Shown: positions 23,001 to 31,892, counted from the stretch's first letter. The stretch: 45,494 nt of DNA from Gnetum montanum (GCA_015680685.1 MNCI01003700.1:9612-55105); one strand, 5' to 3'. The notes: generated by a model not told the origin, from the sequence alone. Numbers and translations are program-made.

Positions 23001-23835
23001 TGAATCTTGGGATGAACTTTTTGATGAAATTTATCTTTTCAGAGAAATATCTAAGAGACTGTTTACTTGTAAGATGCTTGATATTTTATACTGCTTGAAT
23101 TTAGGAGTTATCTATAGTAATTCCTTCTTGATAGATCACATGTCCTAGTAAACTTCCAAATTTAACCCCAAAGATACATTTCCTAGGATTTAATGAAATA
23201 CCACTTGCAACATTTGTCAAAAAATTGTTAGAGATGATCAATATGATCTTCCTTCATTTTCAAATAAATAGTGATATCATCTAAATAAACCATAATGAAC
23301 TTGCCTATCAAGTCTTTAAAAGCTAACTCCATTGCTCTTTGGAAGGTAGCTCCAACATTTGACAATTCAAATGACATTCTTTTATAAGTAAATGTCCCCC
23401 ATTTGGTGATAAATGCTATTTTATATCTATCATCCTTATATACCATAATCTAATTATTTCCTGAAAATCCATTTAGCAAAGAGATACTTGTCATCCTAAT
23501 ACTTTGATCAAAATTTTATCAATTCTAGGAAGTGGATATTTATTTTTTTCAAAGGCTTCATTTAAATTTCTAAAATACGCACAAAGCTAAATGTCTCCAT
23601 TATTCTTCCTTACTGGAACAAGATTAGCAAGCCATGTCGAATATTAGACCAAATATATGATTCAAGCTTGCAATCACTTTTTAATCTTGACTATCATGGC
23701 TAGTCCAAATGATGGATTCAGTTTTCTTTACTTTTATTTAACTATCTTACAACCTTCTATTAAAGGAATTTTATGTGTTAACACATCAGGCCTAAAAGCT
23801 TTAAGATCATCGTAAGATCAGGAAAAATTATTTAG
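23001..23835 (-). pseudogene. reverse transcriptase of element C, decayed
   Basis: Begins with YDDLKAF...LTHKIPL near 23820-23770, then NLVPVRKNNGDI near 23620-23580 and KYPLPRIDKIL. The open part 23446-23228 has KWGTFTYKRMSFELSN and the catalytic VYLDD (YLDD at 23276-23287). Plant gypsy RT of the Tat type. Confidence 0.85.
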
Positions 23836-24239
23836 ATTATTCTTTAATAGGAATAAAAAATTTTGCTTGAAAACTGAATTATCTTCCTTTGTGACATTTA
23901 ACATCTATGGTATCTCAATTGATCCAAGATTTACTATCTCCTAAGCTTGATCATCAAAGTTTTGTATATCCTTTCTTGTGAACTAATTTTTACTAAACTC
24001 ATGTTCATAAATGATCACCTTTTCAGGAATTAAATTATACTTAGAACATGATGTTATCTCAGGTGTGATTTGATTTTTGAATTCTTGCTTATTCTTAAAG
24101 AACCTAAGCACTTGATCATCATCTTCAAACACTTGTAAATGTCTTATGTTATTTAGTACTAATGGCTGATAGTCATTTTCAATCGCTACTCCATAATTTA
24201 CTATCCTTTTCTCATCTAATGTTGAAATTGCTTTTGTTA
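23836..24239 (-). pseudogene. linker between upstream RNase H and RT of element C
   Basis: The open frame 24267-23983 includes LQVFEDDDQVLRFFKNKQEF. This kind of text follows RNase H and precedes RT in some plant gypsy polyproteins, as I recall. No separate enzyme domain seen. Confidence 0.5.
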
Positions 24240-24720
24240 AATCATCTATGATATAATTTTCTTTCATACCTATATATTCTATTTGATAGTGATGAAACTA
24301 ATCCAACATTTTGCAAACAAGTTGTTTATAAGGCTGTAAGAATGACCCTTTGACTACACAATTTTCCTTAACTCATTCACAAGTCAATCTTGAATCTCCT
24401 TTTATGGTGATTACGTTGATTCCCATTTCCAATGTTATTTTAATTCCAATATTTAAATCTTCATATTCAAATTTGTTATTCATGCAAGGAAAAGATCAAT
24501 GAATTGCTTAAATATTTTTTGAGAATCAATTTTTGCTAGAACTACTCTAGCTCTTGCACCTTTGGAGTTACAAGAACCAGTAAAGTATAGTTTCCACTTG
24601 ATCTTATTTTGAGATTCCTCTTTTTTGAAGTTACAAGCTTCTTGAAGTGTACAAATTTTTGTTTCAAAGGATTCTATATCAAAAACTCTAGATGTAGCTC
24701 TAGAAGTGACTAGAAAATTA
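24240..24720 (-). pseudogene. archaeal-type RNase H upstream of RT, element C
   Basis: WKLYFTGS at about 24598-24573 is the first strand, with Thr where the catalytic Asp is expected. Then GARARVVLAKID, and ITIKGDSRLTCE near 24410-24375 with the GDS Asp kept, then KENYIIDDLTKAI near 24265-24235 with Asp kept. Its place before RT differs from the common Tat order, RT-RNase H-archaeal RNase H-integrase. Confidence 0.72.
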
Positions 24721-25356
24721 TGAAGATATTTATCTTTAACTTCATTGTCAATAGAAAAGGAGGAGCTTCTTTATCAGGAGTACAATCATAGCTATTTTTT
24801 GTTATCTTATCAATGTTAGACACCTAGCTTAACTCTAATTCCCCAACTTTTCTTTTATCTTTAATAAGTTCTAAAGCTTTTCTATATCAATTTCCTATCA
24901 TTGTAAATTTGAAATCCTAATGGTGTAACTCTTTGCCAAGGATTTTCCATCCTATTAGAATTTATTTTGATCATTGAACTTCTATATCTCTTTGACCTTC
25001 TCTTATAAACTAATAAACTAGATAGAAGGGGTGATCTTCTTATTCTTCTTCTAATGAGTAATCAAAAAAAAATTTAGAACCTTTGAAATGTTCTAAACTA
25101 CTATATTTTTTGGTCATTAAATCAAAAGAGTTACTAATTTTTAAGCCCTTATAGCAACAAAAGAACTATTGGTGTGCTAGGACTATTAATCTCGTTAAAT
25201 GTAATGAACTCAGGCAAAACGTTTCTTGCCCTCCTTCTACTACGAAAGGAACTATTGACAATCGTTTGGGACCATCAACAATTTGGCCTTCAATCCCATG
25301 GCTTTGGGAGTCATGGGATACGAAGGTGTTCTTCAAATAGAGTTTAGGTGCTTGCT
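24721..25356 (-). other. leader region of C, gag and protease missing
   Basis: Only short broken frames; no Gag core, zinc knuckle or protease motif was found. Family members elsewhere carry gag and protease here, so a deletion is inferred. Confidence 0.5.
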
Positions 25357-25374
25357 AGTCTTTTAGCAACACCA
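25357..25374 (-). other. primer binding site of element C
   Basis: On minus TGGTGTTGCT follows an LTR ending GGGTCA. The copy at 311 reads TGGTGTTGCC. Confidence 0.55.
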
Positions 25375-25860
25375 TGACCCAGATACCTCCAAAGAAACTC
25401 AATGATTATAAAAAAAACTAATCGTGAGTATGTGCTTACTATTATGAATGTTGAAATGCTTGGGTATGTGTGTGAAACTATAATTAGCTTTCATAAAAGA
25501 AATTTAGCTAACATTGTCAAATACTGTGAGTTGTTGGAGATTCCTATTTTATCAAATCTCTTAGTCTATATAGTCTCTATAGTACATTAATTGTAACAAA
25601 TAAAATTTCACAAAAACATTTAAGCATAATTCTACTAATCTACTCTTAATTTCCCCCAGAACAAGAAACTTGAAATATAGTGAGATTCAATGGATTCTAG
25701 AAAGAGAAATGAAAAGAAAGTAGATTTGCGTAGAATCTCAAAGATTTAAGTAACAAAAATTGACATGAGGAAACATTTCATAATAAAGATATTCTAATTC
25801 ACTCATTTATAAATTGTCCAAACCCTCTAAGCTCAACAAGAAAATTCTTAAAAGACACTT
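25375..25860 (-). repeat. 5' LTR of element C (outer boundary uncertain)
   Basis: Starts TGACCC on plus at 25375 and aligns, reversed, with 1-310 up to about 25690. A possible TATA box (TTTATAAATG on minus) is near 25804-25813. The outer edge may be near 25857 but no matching LTR in the window fixes it. Confidence 0.6.
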
Positions 25861-25951
25861 TTATTTACTACCAAAATGCTTTGTAAACAACAACGTACAA
25901 GCTTCCATTTAGCTAGTTAATATTGGTCAAGAATTGCATACATCTCCCCAA
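25861..25951 (+). pseudogene. LINE fragment left of element E
   Basis: The plus frame ending GQELHTSPQ runs, once E and one target copy are removed, straight into QTGFVPGR at 33289. The last ten bases (25942-25951) also match the intact LINE copy at 34797-34806. The left edge of the LINE is not clear. Confidence 0.5.
25947..25951. repeat. target-site duplication of E, left copy (CCCAA)
   Basis: Identical to 33284-33288. Confidence 0.85.
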
Positions 25952-26520
25952 TGTGCCGACCGAAATCGTCGGTGCAAGGCTGGAACGTTACGAGCACCCA
26001 AAGATCTACGGACAAACACAGTCGACCCTGCCTCCGCTTGAGGGCAAGCTGGAACGGACGAAGGCAGAGTGCCTTGAATGGTCCGCACACGGATCAAACA
26101 AGGACTTCCCCAACGTTTGCCACTACAACACGTTGGGTTATACGTAAACAAGGAACGTTAAATGTAAACTGTAAACATGCACGATAATGTAAATGAGCCT
26201 GTAAACGTAAACTGAAAAACAGAAGAAAACTGCAATAAATCAGAGCAAAATGTAAACTGTTTTGTATTAAGAATTGATTAAAAAGTGCACCGGTCCAAAC
26301 GCAGTTGTGGCTTTGACACAAGGCGGACGTAAAGCCCCGGTGAACGGGAAGGATGCAGCTGGCGGACACGGTGGGCGAAGCGCGGACTGTGCTCAGCGTG
26401 CAGCATGCGGCGTGCAGGGCTTTCGGCGTAAGCGTAAGCGTATAAGGGTTTCAGCAGCGTGATTGCTCTGGGTCGGCTCTGGTAAATTTTTGCGGACTTG
26501 GTAAATGTGGAAAACTGGGT

Positions 26521-26572
26521 TATTTATAGGGGTAGGGTTACCGGGAAAAGCGGATGGGGGGACACGTGGCGT
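26521..26572 (-). promoter_or_regulatory. TATA box and G-box in the E LTR
   Basis: TATAAATA (minus, 26528-26521) with GCCACGTGTC about 35 bases upstream. CACGTG is the plant G-box, and ACGTGGC/GCCACGT is the ABRE-type core bound by bZIP factors. The same pair occurs at 32776-32823 in the 5' LTR. Activity is inferred. Confidence 0.55.
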
Positions 26573-26599
26573 ATAGACCGGGCGTTACAATTAAGAAAC

Positions 26600-26822
26600 T
26601 CGATATACGCTGGGCGTATACATTACAAGCTGGCGTGTACGCTGGGCGTACACGCTGGGCGTATACGCTAAGCGTAAACGTTACAAGCTGGCGTTTACGC
26701 TGGGCGTACACGTTGGGCGTACACGTTGGGCGTATACGCTGAGCGTAAATGTTACAAGCTAGCGTGTACGCTGGGCGTAGACGCTGGGCGTATACGCCGG
26801 GCGTAGACGCTGGACGTAGAGA
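26600..26822. repeat. 13-bp minisatellite in U3 of the E 3' LTR
   Basis: Units of CGCTGGGCGTANA repeat in tandem, with a longer variant containing GTTACAAGCTGGCG inserted at intervals. Many units hold the palindromes GCGTATACGC or GTATAC. Translations of this array are low complexity and are not genes. Confidence 0.85.
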
Positions 26823-26936
26823 CCGACGGATGTCCACTTGCTTCAATCCCTGCTCTTTGGTGTAATCTTCATTTTGCCATTGGAAATCCTATCTTCGAGC
26901 GAGTGCCCCTGCCGTACTTGGGCATGTACACTGAGC

Positions 26937-27006
26937 CGGGCGTTGACGCTGGGCGTAGACGCTGGGCGTGTACGCTGGGTGTAGACGCTGAGCGTGAACG
27001 CTGGGC
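26937..27006. repeat. 13-bp minisatellite, second block, E 3' LTR
   Basis: About five further units of the CGCTGGGCGTANA type close to the U3 start. The matching block in the other LTR is 33155-33252, which has more units. Confidence 0.8.
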
Positions 27007-27037
27007 ACAATACTTAAAAGATTTTTGTGGTGTTTCA

Positions 27038-27055
27038 TTGGCCCCTCTTTGTTGG
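27038..27055 (-). other. polypurine tract of element E
   Basis: On minus AAAGAGGGGCCAA abuts the 3' LTR start (TGAAACACC). Confidence 0.7.
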
Positions 27056-27560
27056 CGCTTGGAGGAATCGACCCGAGAAGCGTCGACAAAGAAGTGCAAA
27101 ACACCGCAAGCAACTTGATAAAAGCCTTGTCCCTTGTCACCTGGCCAGACCTCATCGTACCGTATTCAGTGGTAAATGGGATTGAAAGGGTGAGATTGGA
27201 AACTGGCGGGAAGGAAGGGATCGTGGGGGTCGGTCGTTGCTGGGAGAGTAGGGTGCTTAGGTGTGTAGTATGCCGGTCCTTGTTAATGGCCGTCTTTCGG
27301 CAGACTCGGAACTCAAGCATGTGATGTGCGTCCTTTGGTGGAACGGTGCTCTTGGTGGTTTTTCAGGAGAACCAGTTGTCATTGCCAAAGCCACGGGGGA
27401 TGTTTTGCATTCTTTGGAGGAACAGATCCCTTCTTTGGGGAAACCGTTAGCGGAGAGCCAAAGCCATGCGATAGGATGTTTCTCGATTGCGTTTGACATG
27501 AGTACGTATTTTTTAAGACCAATTGCTTCCCACCTGGGGCTTATATGGGAATTGCCAAGG
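27056..27560 (+). other. coding-like segment on the strand opposite to E
   Basis: Two plus-strand frames look like real protein: GIDPRSVDKEVQNTASNLIK and following (about 27060-27190), and LGGFSGEPVVIAKATGDVLH and following (about 27345-27560). Between them GGGTGAG near 27188 could be a splice donor and TTTCGGCAG near 27300 an acceptor. I do not recognise the family. It may be a captured host-gene piece in antisense to E, or chance openness of GC-rich DNA. Minus-strand frames here look less protein-like. Confidence 0.35.
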
Positions 27561-27562
27561 GG

Positions 27563-27599
27563 GTTTTTTTTTTTTTTTTTTTTGTTTTTTTTAAAAATT
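27563..27599. repeat. T-rich homopolymer run
   Basis: More than 20 T in a row, then G and more T on plus, which is poly-A on the element strand. It divides the coding-like segment from the rest of the 3' region and may mark an insertion junction. Confidence 0.7.
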
Positions 27600-28009
27600 T
27601 GTTCTTGTACTCATGCACGAATCTTGTGTTGTGTATGTTTCGAATGCTGTAACGTTTCGCATCGTGTAATGGTTTGGTAGACAGATAGTGGGCTTTCGGG
27701 AAACGGGAATGTGCGGGTTAACAGTTCGATTTAGTCTTGCTAGGTGAAAAAATGGACATTGCCTCATCTTGCTACTTATGATGAAGCGCAACTTCGTAAG
27801 AGAGCTTCTGGGCGTCATCCTGCAAAGACAACTCCAAAGAGACAAGAAAACCGTGAGTGCATTGATGAGTGTAGATCCAGGCAGCTGCAGGTGAACAAAA
27901 ATATTGTGGCGATTCTGAGTATTGAATGTGAATGTCGACGATGCTGATGAAGGATGTGATGATTCTGACGAATGGAGGTGGCTAGGAGAGTTGCAGATGA
28001 ATGCACTAG
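27600..28009. other. 3' region of E, nothing recognised
   Basis: Short frames exist on both strands (for example 27744-27947 plus), but none has a known motif. Confidence 0.4.
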
Positions 28010-28225
28010 TTTATAGTCTTAGCAGACTATCGTGGGTTAGTTTTGTGTCGTAACCCATTGGACATTGCCCGTTTAGCGTCGTGACAGACGTTGCGTTGCC
28101 AGTTTTAAGTCTTAGCGGACCATGAAGAGGCGAGCTAGTTTATGGTCTTAGCAGACTCCGTGGTGTTAGTTTGAAGTCATAACCCAGGATTATTTTGTGG
28201 TATCAGTTTATAGTCATGATTCCAG
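28010..28225 (-). repeat. degenerate repeats echoing the gag tail
   Basis: On plus, AGTTTATAGTCTTAGCAGAC-like units recur at about 28011, 28103 and 28137, with weaker ones at 28036, 28167 and 28204. The minus-strand reading gives SAKT-N-like text, the same DNA motif that encodes SAKTLNW twice in gag (29720-29830). Confidence 0.6.
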
Positions 28226-28364
28226 GACTGTGTGGATGTAGGCATGTGTGTCTGTATGATCCTGTAAACAAAAGCAACTAGAGAAAACAATGTTAAATAG
28301 CCACTGCAGAAAACATGAATTGAAATGCACAAGTGAATAGAAAATAAAGTGAAAAGGTGGTAGT

Positions 28365-29396
28365 TTAAGGCCTTTTCGGGCCACATGCAAGCGTGCAAGC
28401 TAGTGCAATGAAAACTAAGGTGACGTATGCACAACGAACAAAGGTGAAGAGTGGGCAGGGATTAGACGTGTCTTTGGCAGCGAGGGCGTCTTGATTATGT
28501 GGTTGTTTCTTAGTCAGACATGGTCTAGGAGGCGTGCTAGTTTGCTCTAGGAGGCTTTCAGTTTTCACCCCTTGTTTGGGCATTTTAGCTCTCGGTGTTG
28601 TGTTTGTTGTTGTGGGTGTTGCTTCAAGAGGCTCCTCTTCCAAGACCTGTGACATGTCCATGTTGTGGTCAGCTTGAAAAGGAGTGTTGTCGCCATGTAT
28701 AATGACTTGTCCACCTTCATATGGAAGGTGGATTTCTTGATGTATCGGTGAGGAAACGGCTCGTTGTTGTGCTAGCCATGGTCTATCAAGAATCATGTTG
28801 AAACTGGGCATCTCTTCTATGACAGTGAATTCTGCGCTAGTGGGGAATTGTTCACCCACCACAAAGGCTAAGTTGATTGTGCCCTTAACTGTGACACATG
28901 ATCCATTGAAAGATTTTAAACACATGGTTTTTGTTGGAATGATCTCATCTGCCATGCCTAGTTTGTCGATGACGGAGTATAGAACTACGTTCGTTGCCGC
29001 ACCATCATCAACGTGCACTCTGCGAATGGTACATTGCCCAACACGTACACTAATCGATAATGGAGCTGTTGTGACTTCCCCGTGTTTGGGGTTGACTTTA
29101 ACTGCATCGTCACGGAAGGCTAAGGTGTTGGAACCCAATTCTTGTGGTGTGTGTTGTGAAATCATTGCACGGATGGATTCCATGTTAGCAGGGATGTTCT
29201 CTGTAACAGGAATGGATGCTAGTGTTTGTGCTAAGGCTTCACGATGAGCCGATGACATCATGACCAAGTCGTACAAACTCATGGTTGTGTTCTTTTGTTT
29301 GAGCGTTTGTTTCACCTGGGCCAGTGTAGCTACAAAGTCTGTGTTGTCTGCCGTTGTGTTGGTTGCCTCTATATGGGTTGAGGGCTTGGGCCTGGT
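28365..29396 (-). CDS. protease domain of element E, in frame after the gag stop
   Basis: The open frame continues directly from the gag stop at 29397-29399 for 343 codons. It has no early ATG at its start, so readthrough or a mutated stop is likely rather than separate initiation. The first part (VKQTLKQKNTTMSLYDLV) is the usual lead-in. The retropepsin core reads HVDDGAATNVV near 29010-28980 and FNMILDRPWL near 28800-28775. The C-terminus ends with a hydrophobic run, TFVRCAYVTLVFIALACTLA. DDGA in place of DSG/DTG makes activity uncertain. No RT follows. Confidence 0.75.
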   Translation of the reverse strand, partial: TRPKPSTHIEATNTTADNTDFVATLAQVKQTLKQKNTTMSLYDLVMMSSAHREALAQTLASIPVTENIPANMESIRAMISQHTPQELGSNTLAFRDDAVKVNPKHGEVTTAPLSISVRVGQCTIRRVHVDDGAATNVVLYSVIDKLGMADEIIPTKTMCLKSFNGSCVTVKGTINLAFVVGEQFPTSAEFTVIEEMPSFNMILDRPWLAQQRAVSSPIHQEIHLPYEGGQVIIHGDNTPFQADHNMDMSQVLEEEPLEATPTTTNTTPRAKMPKQGVKTESLLEQTSTPPRPCLTKKQPHNQDALAAKDTSNPCPLFTFVRCAYVTLVFIALACTLACGPKRP

Positions 29397-31823
29397 TTAT
29401 TTGAGATTAGGGGTAGGGCCCCCAGTGTTTAGTTGTTGTATATTAGGTGTGTCCTTTGTTTCAGCTGTGGGTATTGTTCGTTGTTCGTTTGTCCTCTTCT
29501 GCTGCCATTTGGCAGGCTTATCCGTGTTGTTAGCAGGGTTGACTCTTAAGGGAGGGGAGGTTGAGATGTTTCCTACGGTTGGGCACTGGGTAGGTGAGTG
29601 GCCATCACGTGGTGACACCTTTATGACAAATGGTAGTTTGGGAGGTGTCGTTGTTGTTTGACTAGCTTGTTGTGGCACCTTGATAACGAAGGGTTTCTTT
29701 GCTGTTGTCGTTGGTGCAACATGCCAGTTTAATGTCTTAGCGGACGTCCGTGGTGGCACTTTGACCACAAAGGGTGTTTTCGGTGCTCGGGATTGCGTTG
29801 AATCTTGCCAGTTTAACGTCTTAGCGGACGTCTGTGGTGGTGGTAATTTGACCACGAAAGGTGTCGTCAATGCTCTAGGTGGCACCTTGATGACGATGGG
29901 AGGCCCCTTGCTCATGGAGGTGGAGGGGATTGTTGCCTTGATGGGAGGCACACGAATCACAAAAGGTTGCCACACAGGTTTAGGCTTACTATCTATGCCA
30001 ATGGAGTTTATGACATAGGGGGCATCGTCTGTGCTCGGTTGATTCAAGGTGTTGATGTTCAGTTGGCCCCGTTCTATCATTGCTTGTAGATCATCCTTTA
30101 ATGCACGACAGGTGTCGGTATTATGACCAGACATTTGGTGGTAGTGACAGAATTGGTCTAGCTTGAAGTGTTGCGGAACTGGGGGCTCATTTGGTGCTGC
30201 TAAGGTGGGATTCCTTAGTAGCTCGCAGTACCTATCGTGTCGGCGGCGAGCATTCTCCGCTACGTGTTTGTATTGGATTTGCCCGGCTTTAAGGAGGTGC
30301 TTTAGTAGTTCCAAAGGTCTCGTAGGTAGCAGTGTGTACTTAGAGCGATCTTTGCGCTGAAAGTTGGGCCTTGGGGTGGCCCCTGTTGTTGTAGGCGGGT
30401 TGGTACTGGTGTTAGTTGTTTTTGTGCTTGCGGCCACAGTTTCCGTTGTTGCCTTTTGTTTGGCAACGTGTTGGTTCTTGTAAGCCACATAGGCGGGGTC
30501 ATTGCTGGCTTGTGCAGCTTGTTCAATGTTCTTGATCTGTGTGAATGCTTGGCTCAACGTTTGAGCGCTTAGGTAGTACAGTTTTGACTTAATGAAGTCA
30601 TTCACGGCTCCCTTCAGAATTGTAAGCAAATACTTTTCAGGGATGGGCTCATGAAGTTCGTTAAGGGCTGCACTCCATCGTTGGATGAACTTTTGCACAG
30701 GCTCAAGTGGTGCTTGTTTCACCTGTATCAGACTGTCTAGTGTGGCTTCAGGCTTGAGGTTGTACTTAAACCGGGTAACGAACTGATGTAACAGATCCTC
30801 CAGAGAGGATATGGAGTTACGAGGCAAGGCTCGGTACCAGTCTAAGGCTACGCTCGTTAAGGACATAGCGAACACTCGCAAGATTGCGTGGGGCCAAGCT
30901 TGAAGCAATAGGGTTTCTGATCGAAACGTGACTAAGTGAGCGTTTGGATCTCCCTCCCCATTGTACTTGGTTAACTGGGGCAATGCGATTCCCTTGGGTA
31001 AAGCTAATGGTGGCACTGAAGAGCTAATTGGATCGTCGCGATAGAAATCTAGTACTTTAACTTGTTCAGTGTTGTCAGCTTTGAGTTGCTTTATCTCATC
31101 CGCTAATGCTTGCATCATCTGTTTTGCTTCTGCCCACTCTTGAGCGGTAGGCAGATTAGTTGGTTGGGGAGGTTGTTGGGTTGTCATTTGTTGCTGTGGA
31201 GCGATGTTCAGAGTTGCGGTTGTGGGGTGTGGCACGTTGAAGTGAGTGGGTTGTTGAACAAGGGGTATGGCCCCTTGCCTAGCCACAAACTGTGAAGTGA
31301 CACCCTGGATGTGCGGGGCTGATGTAGTGAAAGTGGCCCCATGCGTTTGCACGTGTGGTATGTACTGGGTGGAGATGGGGGTGGGTAATCTCTGTTGGGA
31401 TACTGGTGCTTGTATGCTCGTTGACACTTGGTGAGTGGCCGCCTGTCCCATGCGAGGATGGAACGATGGGTTCACGTGAGTATGGGGACTGAGGGTGTGG
31501 TGTGAATCCTCAGGTTCAGAATATGCTTCGAAGTTATCTTCGTCATGTTGGTTTTGGGGCTCCTCAATGGGTCGCCGGGAGTTTTGGCTCCTTGCCAGAA
31601 GGAGCTGGGAGATGAGTTTATGCTGAGGTTCAGAAAGGGGGATGATGTCATATATAGAGGGGACAAATTCGTGACCTCCCATGTATATGTGCTCGAAGTT
31701 TCGTTTTTCCTCTTGTTCTACAGTGTCAAGAGGAAGGTTGGCCTGAATCTTCACACAGACATAGTTATACTGTTCTTGTGTGGGGGCTATGAAGGCGCAT
31801 GCATTAGAGGTCGGGGACTCCAT
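29397..31823 (-). CDS. Gag polyprotein of element E, open
   Basis: 808 codons from ATG at 31823 (GCCATGG, a good start context); the frame also extends upstream without an ATG. The N-terminal third is proline- and glutamine-rich. The retrotransposon Gag core covers residues about 300-430 (VALDWYRALPRNSISSLEDL, KSKLYYLSAQTLSQAF). A zinc-binding-like CHYHQMSGHNTDTC is near residue 560. Residues about 615-745 hold six PFV[VI]KVPP-type repeats. It would form the particle and package RNA. Intact, unlike every other frame in the window. Confidence 0.88.
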   Translation of the reverse strand: MESPTSNACAFIAPTQEQYNYVCVKIQANLPLDTVEQEEKRNFEHIYMGGHEFVPSIYDIIPLSEPQHKLISQLLLARSQNSRRPIEEPQNQHDEDNFEAYSEPEDSHHTLSPHTHVNPSFHPRMGQAATHQVSTSIQAPVSQQRLPTPISTQYIPHVQTHGATFTTSAPHIQGVTSQFVARQGAIPLVQQPTHFNVPHPTTATLNIAPQQQMTTQQPPQPTNLPTAQEWAEAKQMMQALADEIKQLKADNTEQVKVLDFYRDDPISSSVPPLALPKGIALPQLTKYNGEGDPNAHLVTFRSETLLLQAWPHAILRVFAMSLTSVALDWYRALPRNSISSLEDLLHQFVTRFKYNLKPEATLDSLIQVKQAPLEPVQKFIQRWSAALNELHEPIPEKYLLTILKGAVNDFIKSKLYYLSAQTLSQAFTQIKNIEQAAQASNDPAYVAYKNQHVAKQKATTETVAASTKTTNTSTNPPTTTGATPRPNFQRKDRSKYTLLPTRPLELLKHLLKAGQIQYKHVAENARRRHDRYCELLRNPTLAAPNEPPVPQHFKLDQFCHYHQMSGHNTDTCRALKDDLQAMIERGQLNINTLNQPSTDDAPYVINSIGIDSKPKPVWQPFVIRVPPIKATIPSTSMSKGPPIVIKVPPRALTTPFVVKLPPPQTSAKTLNWQDSTQSRAPKTPFVVKVPPRTSAKTLNWHVAPTTTAKKPFVIKVPQQASQTTTTPPKLPFVIKVSPRDGHSPTQCPTVGNISTSPPLRVNPANNTDKPAKWQQKRTNEQRTIPTAETKDTPNIQQLNTGGPTPNLK
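29590..29985 (-). repeat. PFVxKVPP repeat array in the Gag tail of E
   Basis: Six copies of a [PI]V[VI][KR][VL][PS]P-type motif, spaced about 18-28 codons apart, two followed by TSAKTLNW. The DNA units are alike as well, suggesting recent internal duplication. Confidence 0.75.
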
Positions 31824-31892
31824 GGCGATGTGTGATAGGGCAACGTACAAGTTGGTTAGCAAGTGCCAAGTGTGTTTCGGGCTAAGTGTACA

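Larger units (their letters stand above)
21230..25860 (-). mobile_element. Element C: Tat-like Ty3/gypsy remnant
   Basis: Minus-strand order: LTR part (from about 25860 to 25375), PBS, about 750 bp without a clear domain, RNase H (about 24600-24240), RT, second RNase H, integrase (to about 21230). No gag or protease is left between PBS and the first RNase H, so an internal deletion is likely. The 3' LTR is absent; the element stops against TA-rich DNA. All frames are broken. Confidence 0.78.
25952..27037 (-). repeat. 3' LTR of element E
   Basis: 1086 bp, starting TGTGCC and ending TTTCA on plus. Pairs with 32207-33283. The TATA box is at 26521-26528 (TATTTATA on plus) and a CACGTG site at 26563-26568. 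Arrays of a 13-bp unit lie at 26600-26822 and 26937-27006. Confidence 0.93.

Noticed and set aside
26600-26822. CRISPR-like regular repeats
   Set aside because: Units are 13 bp and directly tandem with no unique spacers, inside a plant LTR.
26538-27118. Several overlapping ORFs on both strands rich in YAQR, RPAYTP or GRIRWAYT repeats
   Set aside because: They are translations of the 13-bp minisatellite in the LTR of E, open because the unit has few stops.
28795-29661. Plus-strand ORFs opposite gag and protease of E
   Set aside because: Shadows of the minus-strand coding frame.
29680-30018. 112-residue plus ORF with internal repeats
   Set aside because: Shadow of the PFVxKVPP repeat region of Gag.
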